Below are positions 27,980 to 37,166 of a stretch of 38,824 bases of DNA, in pieces. Source of the DNA: Gammaproteobacteria bacterium (lineage in GTDB: Bacteria; Pseudomonadota; Gammaproteobacteria; Ga0077536); assembly GCA_947450495.1 (NCBI GenBank), contig CANFVX010000003.1:1-38824 (forward strand), read 5' to 3'. A program made the position numbers and the translations under genes. Below the pieces are notes generated by a model. It was not told the DNA's origin, ran no database searches, and saw only the letters and a program-made list of their open reading frames with translations. Numbering within the stretch: position 1 is the stretch's first letter; each line of letters begins with the position of its first letter.

Positions 27980-28561
27980 ATGAGTTTGCCGCAGCCTTTC
28001 AGCATTTTTGGCGAGTGGTTGGCGGAAGCCCAAACGCGCGAGCCCAATAACCCTTCGGCGATGTCGGTCGCGACCGTCGGGCCGGGCGGGCGTCCGTCGC
28101 TGCGGATGGTGCTCTTGCGCGGGTTTGATGCGCGCGGCTTTGTCTTCTACACCAACATGGAAAGCCACAAGGGCCACGAGCTGCGCGAGAACGCACAGGT
28201 CGCGCTGTGCTTTCACTGGAAGTCGATGGACCGACAGGTCCGGATCGAAGGGCGCGCGGCGCTGGTGGACGCGGCTGAAGCCGATGCCTACTACCAAAGC
28301 CGCCCGCGCGATTCCCAAATCAGTGCCTGGGCGTCGCGGCAGTCTGAAGTGCTGCCCAGCCGCGAAGTGCTGGAGGCGCGAGTAGAGAAATACAGCGCCT
28401 TATATGCGGTGGGCAAAGTGCCGCGACCGCCGTTCTGGTCCGGTTACCGCGTGGTGCCGGATCTCATCGAACTCTGGGAAGAACGCCCGTTTCGCCTGCA
28501 CGACCGCCACGAATGGCGGCGCGAAGGCCAGGTCTGGACGGACACCCTGCGCTATCCCTAA
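27980..28561 (+). CDS. pdxH: Pyridoxamine/pyridoxine 5'-phosphate oxidase
   Basis: PNAMSVATV-like NPSAMSVATVGPGGRPSLRMVLLRGFDARGFVFYTNMESHKG, SQISAWASRQSEVL, PPFWSGYRVVPDLIELWEERPFRLHDR. Confidence 0.94.
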   Translation: MSLPQPFSIFGEWLAEAQTREPNNPSAMSVATVGPGGRPSLRMVLLRGFDARGFVFYTNMESHKGHELRENAQVALCFHWKSMDRQVRIEGRAALVDAAEADAYYQSRPRDSQISAWASRQSEVLPSREVLEARVEKYSALYAVGKVPRPPFWSGYRVVPDLIELWEERPFRLHDRHEWRREGQVWTDTLRYP

Positions 28562-28565
28562 AGCC

Positions 28566-29195
28566 CTATAAGGCCAGGCTGGGCCGCTCGCGGAGCGCAG
28601 CACGCCAGCGCTGCAGGCCTAGATAGTCCTCCGGCACCGAAAGTTTGATCCAGCCCGCAAAGTCCACCACGCAGATGGCGGTGATATCCGCCATCGAAAA
28701 GAAATCCCCGGCCAGATAGCGCGATTCCCGCAGGCGGGTGTCGAGCGTGAGCAGAAACTCTTCGGCCCGGGCGCGGCCGCGTTCCGCGAGTGCCGGGATT
28801 TGGGCGAAATCCTGCGGTCCGGTAATGGCTCGGTTCGCCAGTCCTTTCGAGCGATTGCGAAAACATTCCGCCACCGCCCATAGCCCTTCGAGTTCACAGC
28901 GTGCGTTCCAGTTGGCGACCAGCCCGCGTTCTTGCGGGGTGCGGCCCAGTAGCGGCGGTTCCGGAAATGCCGCTTCGAGATACGCCGCGATACCCTGATT
29001 CTCGGTCAGCGTGGTGCCGTCATCGAGCACCAGCACAGGCACCGTGCAGCGCGGATTAATCGCGCGGAAGGCCGGCGAGAGTTGTTCGTTGGTGGCGAGG
29101 TCGACCTGAATGGTGTCCACATTCAGCCCTTTCTCGGCGATGAAGATGCGCGCCCGGCGAGGGCTGGGCGCGGTTTGGCAGTCGTAGAATTTCAT
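28566..29195 (-). CDS. Glutathione S-transferase family protein
   Basis: MKFYDCQTAPSPRRARIFIAEKGLNVDTIQVDL...INPRCTVPVLVLDDGTTLTENQGIAAYLE: thioredoxin-fold GST N-terminus. Confidence 0.88.
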   Translation of the reverse strand: MKFYDCQTAPSPRRARIFIAEKGLNVDTIQVDLATNEQLSPAFRAINPRCTVPVLVLDDGTTLTENQGIAAYLEAAFPEPPLLGRTPQERGLVANWNARCELEGLWAVAECFRNRSKGLANRAITGPQDFAQIPALAERGRARAEEFLLTLDTRLRESRYLAGDFFSMADITAICVVDFAGWIKLSVPEDYLGLQRWRAALRERPSLAL

Positions 29196-29233
29196 GGGGG
29201 GCGGGGAACGGCAGGGCGCCGTTCCCCGGTGCC

Positions 29234-30526
29234 TCAGGCGATGAAACGCGGCTTGGTCGCCAGACCCGGACCCGCTTCGCGCTTGGCCACATGGGCGTTG
29301 CCGCCGCGCTTGCTGGGTTCGTCGGTATAGGTCGACATTTCAAGGCGCGCGATCTGGTCGCGATGCACTTCGTCCGGGCCGTCCGCGATGCGGATCAGGC
29401 GGGCGTTGGCATACTGATACGACAGACCATATTCCGCCGACACGCCGGCCGCGCCGAAAGCCTGAATCGCCCAGTCGATGACTTTGCAGGCCATGTTCGG
29501 CACCGCGACCTTGATGCTCGCGATTTCCTTCAGCGCCAGCTTGTTACCCACGGTGTCCATCTTCCATGCGGCATGCAGGGTGAGCAGACGGGCCTGGTCG
29601 ATCATGATGCGGGACTCGGCGATGCGCTCTTTCCACACGCTCTGTTCGGCCACGGTTTTACCGAAGGCCTTGCGCAGACGCAGACGGCGAATCATGCGTT
29701 CCAGCGCGCGTTCAGAGGCGCCAATGAGGCGCATGCAGTGGTGGATACGGCCCGGCCCGAGGCGGCCCTGGGCGATTTCGAACCCACGACCTTCGCCGAG
29801 CAGCAGGTGGTGAACGGGCACGCGCACGTTCTCGAAAATGACTTCCGGATGGCCGTGCGGCGCATCGTCAAAGCCAAACACCGGATGCATGCGCTTGACG
29901 GTCACGCCCGGCCACGGCAGCGGCACCAGAATCTGCGACTGCTGGCGATGACGGCTTGGGTTGTTGGGGTCGGTCTTGCCCATCAGGATCATGATGCGGC
30001 AGCGGGGATCGAGGGCGCCGGAGGTGTACCACTTGCGGCCGTTGATCACGTATTCGTCGCCGTCGCGCACGATGCTGGTTTCGATGTTGGTGGCGTCAGA
30101 CGAAGCCACTTCCGGCTCGGTCATCGCGAAGGCCGAGCGGATTTCGCCGTTCAGCAGCGGCTTCAGCCAGCGTTCTTTGTGTTCTTCGTTGCCGTAGCGC
30201 TCGATGACTTCCATGTTGCCGGTGTCGGGCGCGGAGCAGTTGAAGACTTCGGGCGCGAAAGACGAACGGCCCATTTCTTCGCACAGAGGGGCGTATTCCA
30301 GATTGGTCAGGCCGGCGCCGCGTTCGGATTCAGGCAGGAAGAAGTTCCACAGGCCTTCGCTGCGGGCTTTGTCCTTCAGGGTTTCCAGCATCGGAATCGG
30401 CTGCCAGCGATCGCCATCGGCGATCTCCTGCAGGATCGCTTCTTCGTTCGGGTAGATGTGGGCTTCCATGAAGGCGGCAATGCGCGCCTGCAGTTCCTTC
30501 GTTTTGTCGTTGTATTCAAAGTGCAT
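29234..30526 (-). CDS. Acyl-CoA dehydrogenase (ACAD10/11-like by length and motifs)
   Basis: [89 protein letters not shown] at 30526. Confidence 0.9.
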   Translation of the reverse strand: MHFEYNDKTKELQARIAAFMEAHIYPNEEAILQEIADGDRWQPIPMLETLKDKARSEGLWNFFLPESERGAGLTNLEYAPLCEEMGRSSFAPEVFNCSAPDTGNMEVIERYGNEEHKERWLKPLLNGEIRSAFAMTEPEVASSDATNIETSIVRDGDEYVINGRKWYTSGALDPRCRIMILMGKTDPNNPSRHRQQSQILVPLPWPGVTVKRMHPVFGFDDAPHGHPEVIFENVRVPVHHLLLGEGRGFEIAQGRLGPGRIHHCMRLIGASERALERMIRRLRLRKAFGKTVAEQSVWKERIAESRIMIDQARLLTLHAAWKMDTVGNKLALKEIASIKVAVPNMACKVIDWAIQAFGAAGVSAEYGLSYQYANARLIRIADGPDEVHRDQIARLEMSTYTDEPSKRGGNAHVAKREAGPGLATKPRFIA

Positions 30527-30632
30527 GGCTTGTTCCTTGATGAACCCTGTAAGGGCCCGGTTTTGAAGGGACGTGGCTTTCGTTATCGGCAACGCCGAGC
30601 AACGGGTGGGCGGATGCTAGGAACCCGGGCAC

Positions 30633-30649
30633 AATTAGTCCAATCAATT
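30633..30649. promoter_or_regulatory. LysR-type (T-N11-A) operator candidate in divergent promoter region
   Basis: AATTAGTCCAATCAATT: dyad AATT-N9-AATT containing T-N11-A, between the divergent genes at 30526 and 30679. Confidence 0.4.
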
Positions 30650-30678
30650 CTCGTGATACCACCGCATAGAAATAAGTG

Positions 30679-31599
30679 ATGAAGCGCGCGCCTCGGGTCG
30701 ACCTCAATCTGTACCGGATTTTTGACGCCATCTACACCGAAGGCAGCCTGACCCGCGCCGGTGAGGTGCTGCACCTCACCCAGCCGGCGGTCAGCAATGC
30801 CTTGTCGCGATTGCGCCTCGCCTATGACGACCCGCTGTTTGTGCGCACCGCCGGCGGCATGGTGCCAACGCCGGCCGCCGAGAGCATCGTGGCCGGCATT
30901 CGCAGCGCGCTACAGCTGCTCGATGAATCCTTGAACGCGCGACTCGCGTTTGACCCACGGGCGGCCAAACGCCGCTTTCGGCTGAGCGCCGGCGACCAGA
31001 CGGCGGCCATGCTGGTGCCGCGACTGCTGCGCAGTATTGCGGCGTATGAGTCGGGGATCGAACTCGAAATCTTGCCCTTGCGGCGGGAGTCAGTGTTGCA
31101 TGAGCTGGCGTCTGGCCAACTCGATTTTGCCTTCGACGCCTTGCCCTTGTCCGACCCGCAGCTGCTGTCGATGAAAGTGCTGGAAGAAGAAATGGTCTGC
31201 GCCGTGCGCGCCGGGCATGTGGCCACGCGCCAGCCCTTTGGTCTGGATGATTACCTCGCGCTTGCTCATGTGCATGCCTCGAGTCGGCGCCAGGGGCCGG
31301 GCCTGATTGACCTCGCGCTTCGGCGTCTTGGTCGCCAGCGGCGGGTGGTTTTGCGCCTGCCGTATCACCTCGGATTACCGCATGTGGTGGCGGCCACGGA
31401 CCTGGCGGCGAGTATCCCCAAGTCGTTGGCGCTGGCCCACGGTCTGCAGGTATTGCCGTTGCCCTTTGACACACCGCCCGTCGACATCCACGCTTTCTGG
31501 CACAAGAGCGCGAATCTTGATGGCGGCAGCCTGTGGGTGCGCGAACTGCTCGGCGCGTTCGGCGGAGCAGGCGTCGTGATCGAGGCTTCAGGAACTTAA
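30679..31599 (+). CDS. LysR-family transcriptional regulator
   Basis: N-terminal HTH VDLNLYRIFDAIYTEGSLTRAGEVLHLTQPAVSNALSRLRLAYDDPLFVRTAGGMVPTPAA. Confidence 0.93.
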   Translation: MKRAPRVDLNLYRIFDAIYTEGSLTRAGEVLHLTQPAVSNALSRLRLAYDDPLFVRTAGGMVPTPAAESIVAGIRSALQLLDESLNARLAFDPRAAKRRFRLSAGDQTAAMLVPRLLRSIAAYESGIELEILPLRRESVLHELASGQLDFAFDALPLSDPQLLSMKVLEEEMVCAVRAGHVATRQPFGLDDYLALAHVHASSRRQGPGLIDLALRRLGRQRRVVLRLPYHLGLPHVVAATDLAASIPKSLALAHGLQVLPLPFDTPPVDIHAFWHKSANLDGGSLWVRELLGAFGGAGVVIEASGT

Positions 31600-31723
31600 G
31601 TTAGATGCCGTTAGTTTTGAGCATATCGGCACTGCACAACTGTTCAATGCCGATTCAAGCGATGCGCCGCGAAAGGACGCCAAAGCCATCAAGTTTTATC
31701 GAACGCCGATTTGAGAAGCAGCT

Positions 31724-33514
31724 GTGTTCCAAAGGTTTTTGACATTACTCGCCGCAGGATTGTTGTCCTGCGCTGCTAACGCGACCGATACCACCTTCCA
31801 CTTGCCCGTCGACATCGATGGCAGCGTCCACGGTGTGCTGAGTTTCGGCACCCAGATCCGTCTGGAGAGCCCGAGCCCCGAGGCCTATGGCGATTGGCCA
31901 TCGCGCGTGGTGCGCGGCGTGCCGGCCGGCTATCTGATCGGGCAACACGGTGGCAGCAACCTCAATTTCGAGGCGGGAGACCAAATCTCCACCGTGCTGA
32001 AGGGTGCGGTCGACCTCGATCTCCACCGCGGTGCCGCCGGCATTCTGGTGCGCAGTAATCTCTGGAAAGATTTCGCGCTGGGCGAGCAGGACGTGCGCTA
32101 CGGCAACTTTCCAAATCGCTTCACGCCCGATTCGCCGCTGGCCGATCGGGGCTTCGAGGACAGCGCGCAATTCAGCAGCGCCGAACTCCGCGACGCTTAC
32201 TTCTACAACAGCTTCAAATTGGGTCAGGCGCAAACGCTGGACGTCCGCATCGGGCGCCAGACCATGCAATGGGGTGAAACCCTGTTGTTGCCCAGCGGCC
32301 TGAACGCGGCAATCAATCCCGCCGACTATCCCTCCCAGTTCCGGCCCGGCGCGCTCCCGACCGACAGGATGCTGCCGGTGGGCAGAGCCAGCTTCAAATG
32401 GGCCGAAGGCCAGGTTTGGAGCTTTGAAGGCTTCGCCGATTTTGAATTCCGACGCACCGTGCTGCCGGCCTGCGGTACCTATTTCGACACCGCCTCCTTT
32501 GCGCCACACGGCTGTGATTTTGGCGGTGTGCCCGGTGCGTCCGAGCGACAGTTGCTGGCGCTGGGGAGTTATATCCATCGCCGCCCCGACGTGGACGCCG
32601 ACGACATTGGGGGTTTTGGGCTCGCGCTAGGTGCCCATTCCAGTCTGCTGAATACCGATTTCAAGCTGTACGGCCTCAACACCCCGGCCACCATGCCTAC
32701 GTTCCGGGTGACGGTGGAATCCACCAAACCGGGGCCGCTGGCCGGCACTTACGCCACGCTGTATCCCGAAGATCTGCCGCTGGTGGGTTTGAGTTTCAAA
32801 CACGCGTTCAATCCTGGCGTGAAGCTGTTTGGCGAAGTGGCCTACCGGCCCGATCAGCCGCTCACGCTGAACGTCTTCGATATGTTTGCCGGCTTTGCCA
32901 ATCGCAATCCGCTGTCGATTTTGGCTTTGCGTAAAAACATTCTGGGCATCCCGGTGGGCGGCACCTTCGATGGTTATGACAGCTACGGCGTGGTGACCGG
33001 CAGCCTCGGTACCACCGCCGTCATTCCCGGTCTGTTCCACGCCGAGCGGGCGATATTCGCCGTAGAGGCCGGGTTCAGCCATGTGAATGACTTGCCGGCG
33101 CCGACGCTCATTCGCTATTGGCGCCCGCCGCATTACGGCGGTGCGGCGTATACCGGGCCGGGTGGGGCGCTTACGCCCTGTGTGGATCCGCCGGGACTTG
33201 CCGGCAGAAGCTGCAGCACCGAGGGCTATATTTCAGATTCTGCGGTGGGGCTGAGGGCGCAGGCGTCGGCCAGTTATCCCGGCACGTTGCTGGGCGCGAC
33301 GCTGGTACCGTCCTTGTTAATCACGGCGGATCTGGACGGATTTGCGTTCGACGGCAGCCTCTCGGAAGGCCGCACCATGCTTCGCCCGGCGCTGAAGGCC
33401 GAATGGAGCCAAGAATACTTTCTGGAACTCAGCGCGAACGTCTTTTGTGGCGGGGATTACAATCTGGTCGTTGACCGTGACTATCTGAGCCTGGTGGCCG
33501 GGCTGCGCTTCTAA
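31724..33514 (+). CDS. DUF1302 family outer-membrane-type protein
   Basis: Signal peptide, GVLSFGTQIRLESPSPEAYG, LDVRIGRQTMQWGETLLLPSGLNAAINP, beta-rich, ends ...LSLVAGLRF (terminal aromatic). GTG start. Confidence 0.8.
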   Translation: MFQRFLTLLAAGLLSCAANATDTTFHLPVDIDGSVHGVLSFGTQIRLESPSPEAYGDWPSRVVRGVPAGYLIGQHGGSNLNFEAGDQISTVLKGAVDLDLHRGAAGILVRSNLWKDFALGEQDVRYGNFPNRFTPDSPLADRGFEDSAQFSSAELRDAYFYNSFKLGQAQTLDVRIGRQTMQWGETLLLPSGLNAAINPADYPSQFRPGALPTDRMLPVGRASFKWAEGQVWSFEGFADFEFRRTVLPACGTYFDTASFAPHGCDFGGVPGASERQLLALGSYIHRRPDVDADDIGGFGLALGAHSSLLNTDFKLYGLNTPATMPTFRVTVESTKPGPLAGTYATLYPEDLPLVGLSFKHAFNPGVKLFGEVAYRPDQPLTLNVFDMFAGFANRNPLSILALRKNILGIPVGGTFDGYDSYGVVTGSLGTTAVIPGLFHAERAIFAVEAGFSHVNDLPAPTLIRYWRPPHYGGAAYTGPGGALTPCVDPPGLAGRSCSTEGYISDSAVGLRAQASASYPGTLLGATLVPSLLITADLDGFAFDGSLSEGRTMLRPALKAEWSQEYFLELSANVFCGGDYNLVVDRDYLSLVAGLRF

Positions 33515-35514
33515 TGACCGCGCCCGCCAGCGAGTCCCAAATCCAAACCACGAGTCCGCCGCCGCTCGGGAGAGGGGACGGGGCACCAACCCATCTCCAG
33601 ATTGCGGCTATCGCGCGGGAGTGGGCCGCAGAAATTGGTCAGATTCTGGAGTCGCGCGCGCAACTGACCCGCAGTGGATTGCTGGCCACCTTGGCCATCG
33701 CGGCGGTGATGCTGCTCGTGGTGGGTGCGCACACCTTGTGGATGATCCAGCACGGTTCAAGCGTGATTACCTACCCATGGCCGGCGTTCGCTGGCGGTGT
33801 CGGCGTGCTGGTGATGATGATGGTGGTGGTGCGGAGTGGCATGCCGCATCCGCGGCTCACGCTAATCGCCTACGGGGTGATTGCCGCGGTGCAGATTGCG
33901 GCGGTGGCCGTCAACGGCCTGGCCGCGATTTTGATGGTCGCGGCGACACTGACCTTCTCGCACATCATGCTGACGCCCCCGCGTTCGTTGGTGCTGGGGA
34001 TTGCGCTGATTGTCTTCAGCGGCGTGGCCTTGGTGAGCTTGCATCCCGACACTGCGTCCGAACTCTACCTTCGTGCCTTGGGAAGTCAGGTGTCCATTCT
34101 GCTGTTTATGCAGCTTGCGACCCGATTCTGGGAAAAACTGCTGCGCCGCTTCCACTATCTTGGGCGCGAGATGAGCCGCGTGGTGGCGGAAATGGACATC
34201 GAACTCAACGCCGCCAAGGTGCTGGATGTGGAGTCTCGTTTACCCAACCGGCTGGGCTTTACGCTGGATGCGACCGCCTGGCTGGCGGGAGAGCACGCGC
34301 CGGCGCAGGCCTTGGTCGTGACTTTTAATCTCACCAAGTGGCAGGACTCCATCGCGAGCTTCGGACCCACTGACCAACTTGATTTGCTCAATCAGCTGGT
34401 GGCGCAACTGCGGACAGGTTTTGGCGCAGGCGGGCTGCTGGCGCGCAGTGGCGCCGGCGAGTTCTGGGCCATGCTGCCGGTGACCGAAGGCAGGGAAATC
34501 GACGCTATCCGAACGCTCGAGATTTTGCTGGCCAACCTGCAGCGCCCGCTCACCCAGTTGGCCTTGGCGGCCTTGACCCTGCCCCGTATGGGGTTTAGCC
34601 GATTTCCGCAGGATGCGACCGATATGCCGAGCCTGATGCGCAAGGCAGAGGTGGCGCTGCGCGCGGCTGAGCGAACCTCTGCCGGTCGCGCCTGCGGATT
34701 TCACCCCTCGATGGAACAGCAGGCGAGCGACCGTACCCGCCTCACCCGGGATATTGCCGCGGCGATAAAAACCGATCAATTCGAGCTGTTCTATCAGCCA
34801 ATTCTCAGCGCGGGAGGCGGCCTGTTACTGAAGGCGGAAGGGCTCATCCGCTGGAATCATCCGCAGCGGGGGTTTCTCAACCCCGGCCAGTTCATCCATC
34901 TCGCGGAAGAAAGCGACCTCATTGTGGATTTAACCGAGTGGGTTATCCGCGCGGGGGTTTCTCAGGTGCGGCAATGGCGCGGCACGCTGGACCCGCGCTT
35001 TGAGTTGAGCGTCAATTTGCCGCCCCAATATCTGATGCGCTGTATCGATCCGCACAGCGAATTGCTCCGACGGCTTAGCGAAATAAACGTGCCGCCGGGG
35101 GCGATAGTGCTCGAAATCACCGAGGGGGCGATGCTCAATCTCACGCCGGAGATGTTGCGCGCCCTCAACACACTGCGCGAGATCGGATTCCAGATTGCCT
35201 TGGACGACTTCGGCGTGGGCTATTCCAGTTTCGGCCAACTCGACAAGCTCCCGCTCGATTATCTGAAGCTCGATAAAGCCTTCGTGGATGGGTTGCAGTT
35301 ACGGCCACAGCGCCGAATCGTGCTGGAAGGGATCGTCCAGATGGCGCACGCACTGGGCTTCAAAATCGTCGCCGAAGGCGTGGAATTGGACATCCAACGT
35401 GAATGGCTCACCGCGATGCGCTGCGATTATTTGCAGGGCTACCTGTTCTCCAAGCCCATCCCCGTTGCCGAGCTTGAAGCGATGGTCAAATCCCGCTCGT
35501 CACTCGGCACCTGA
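33514..35514 (+). CDS. Membrane-anchored GGDEF(degenerate)-EAL cyclic-di-GMP phosphodiesterase
   Basis: N-terminal TM segments; SGAGEF in place of GGDEF; EAL motifs KAEGLIRW, NLPPQYL, LEITEGAML, DDFGVGYSSFGQLDKLPLDYLKLDKAFV, AEGVEL, YLQGYLFSKPIP. Confidence 0.9.
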   Translation: MTAPASESQIQTTSPPPLGRGDGAPTHLQIAAIAREWAAEIGQILESRAQLTRSGLLATLAIAAVMLLVVGAHTLWMIQHGSSVITYPWPAFAGGVGVLVMMMVVVRSGMPHPRLTLIAYGVIAAVQIAAVAVNGLAAILMVAATLTFSHIMLTPPRSLVLGIALIVFSGVALVSLHPDTASELYLRALGSQVSILLFMQLATRFWEKLLRRFHYLGREMSRVVAEMDIELNAAKVLDVESRLPNRLGFTLDATAWLAGEHAPAQALVVTFNLTKWQDSIASFGPTDQLDLLNQLVAQLRTGFGAGGLLARSGAGEFWAMLPVTEGREIDAIRTLEILLANLQRPLTQLALAALTLPRMGFSRFPQDATDMPSLMRKAEVALRAAERTSAGRACGFHPSMEQQASDRTRLTRDIAAAIKTDQFELFYQPILSAGGGLLLKAEGLIRWNHPQRGFLNPGQFIHLAEESDLIVDLTEWVIRAGVSQVRQWRGTLDPRFELSVNLPPQYLMRCIDPHSELLRRLSEINVPPGAIVLEITEGAMLNLTPEMLRALNTLREIGFQIALDDFGVGYSSFGQLDKLPLDYLKLDKAFVDGLQLRPQRRIVLEGIVQMAHALGFKIVAEGVELDIQREWLTAMRCDYLQGYLFSKPIPVAELEAMVKSRSSLGT

Positions 35515-35606
35515 AACTCGTCTCCCCTGCGCCAGCGCGGGGTCGCTTCGGTTACTATCGCCCCGGTTTTGGTTTTCTCACTTTTCGACCTTTCTCCGGG
35601 GGAGCT

Positions 35607-36371
35607 ATGTCACGCGATCATTTCAATCTCGACGGCCGCATTGCGCTGGTGGCCGGCGCCAGCCGCGGTATCGGCGAAGCCATCGCCAAACGTCTGGCCG
35701 AATATGGCGCGACCGTGCTCGTGACCAGCCGCAAGGTGGAAAGCTGTCAGGCCGTGGCCGACGCGATCATCGCCGCCGGCGGCAAGGCCGAAGCGCTGGG
35801 GTGCCACATCGGCGATCTGGCCCAGATTGAGCGCACCTTCCAGCACATCGACGCCCACTATGGTCGCATCGATATTCTGGTGAACAACGCGGCGGCCAAT
35901 CCTTTCTACGGACATATCCTCGATACGCCGGTCTCGGCGTTCGAAAAAACCATCGAAGTGAACATGCGCGGTTACTTCTACATGTCGGTGGAAGCCGGCA
36001 AGCGCATGCGCGAGCAGGGCAAGGGCTCGATCGTGAATGTCGCTTCCGCCAACGGCATCACGCCCGGCGACAAACAGGCCATCTACTCCATGACCAAGGC
36101 GGCGATTCTGAATATGACGCAGGCCTTCGCCAACGAATGCGGGCAGTGGAATATCCGCGTGAATGCGCTGGTACCGGGTGTGACCAAGACCCGCTTCGCG
36201 CAGGCTCTGCACGATGATGAATCCTTCCTCGCCCCGGCGCGCGCCCGCACCCCGCTGGGCCGTTCGGCAGATCCGGAAGAAATGGCCGGCGCGGTGCTTT
36301 ATCTCTGCTCGGACGCCTCCTCCTACACCACCGGCAGTGCCATTACGGTCGACGGTGGGTATCTCGCATGA
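35607..36371 (+). CDS. SDR family oxidoreductase
   Basis: GASRGIGEAIAKRLAEYGATV (TGxxxGxG-like), NNAA, YSMTK active site, ITVDGGYLA. Confidence 0.93.
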   Translation: MSRDHFNLDGRIALVAGASRGIGEAIAKRLAEYGATVLVTSRKVESCQAVADAIIAAGGKAEALGCHIGDLAQIERTFQHIDAHYGRIDILVNNAAANPFYGHILDTPVSAFEKTIEVNMRGYFYMSVEAGKRMREQGKGSIVNVASANGITPGDKQAIYSMTKAAILNMTQAFANECGQWNIRVNALVPGVTKTRFAQALHDDESFLAPARARTPLGRSADPEEMAGAVLYLCSDASSYTTGSAITVDGGYLA

Positions 36372-37141
36372 AGGCGGCGCTCGAGTTTTCCCTGGCTGGC
36401 AAAGTGGTGCTGGTCACCGGTGCGGCGGGCGGCATTGGCCTTGCCGCAGCACAGGCCTTGGCCAGCAGCGGTGCGCGCCTGATGCTGTCGGATGTCGACC
36501 CCGCGCGCGGCGCGAAAGTGCTGGCCGATTTCCATGCGCTGGGTCTTGATGCGCGCTTCACCCCTTGCGACGTCACGCAGGCCGACAGCGTCATCGCGCT
36601 GATCGCAGAGACGGTGGCGCAGTTCGGGCGCATCGACTGCGCGGTGAATAACGCGGGCGTGGAGCATAAACACGCCAAACTCGCCGATCACGATGACGAC
36701 GACTTCGACCGCGCCATCGCGGTCAATTTGAAAGGCGTCTATCTGTGCATGAAGCACGAACTGCGGCAGATGCTGACGCAGGGCGGCGGGGTGATTGTGA
36801 ACGTGGCCTCGGTGGCCGGTTTGGGCGGTGCACCGAATCTGGCGGGTTATGCCGCCAGCAAGCACGGCGTGATGGGACTGACGCGCTCGGCGGCGATTGA
36901 ATACGCCCGTCGCGGGATTCGCGTGAACGCGGTGTGCCCCAGCTTCGTCAATACCGAAATGGTTCAGCGCATGGTCGAGCGCAACCCCGCGCTCGCCGAC
37001 ACCCTCAACAACGCGAGTCCCATGCGCCGCATGGGCGAGCCCGAGGAAATCGGGCGCGCGATTGCGTGGTTGTGTGCGGACGATTCGTCGTTTGTGAATG
37101 GTCAGGGGCTTGCTCTCGATGGCGGGCTTACCGCCTGGTAA
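36368..37141 (+). CDS. SDR family oxidoreductase
   Basis: VTGAAGGIGLAAAQALASSGARLMLSDVD, NNAGVEHK, YAASK active site, ALDGGLTAW. 4-bp overlap with the preceding SDR. Confidence 0.93.
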   Translation: MKAALEFSLAGKVVLVTGAAGGIGLAAAQALASSGARLMLSDVDPARGAKVLADFHALGLDARFTPCDVTQADSVIALIAETVAQFGRIDCAVNNAGVEHKHAKLADHDDDDFDRAIAVNLKGVYLCMKHELRQMLTQGGGVIVNVASVAGLGGAPNLAGYAASKHGVMGLTRSAAIEYARRGIRVNAVCPSFVNTEMVQRMVERNPALADTLNNASPMRRMGEPEEIGRAIAWLCADDSSFVNGQGLALDGGLTAW

Positions 37142-37166
37142 TCAGTCGTAACAGGAGAGGTCTGGG

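Noticed and set aside
29291-30679. 462-aa plus-strand ORF
   Set aside because: Antisense to a well-supported acyl-CoA dehydrogenase; composition is typical of a shadow frame.
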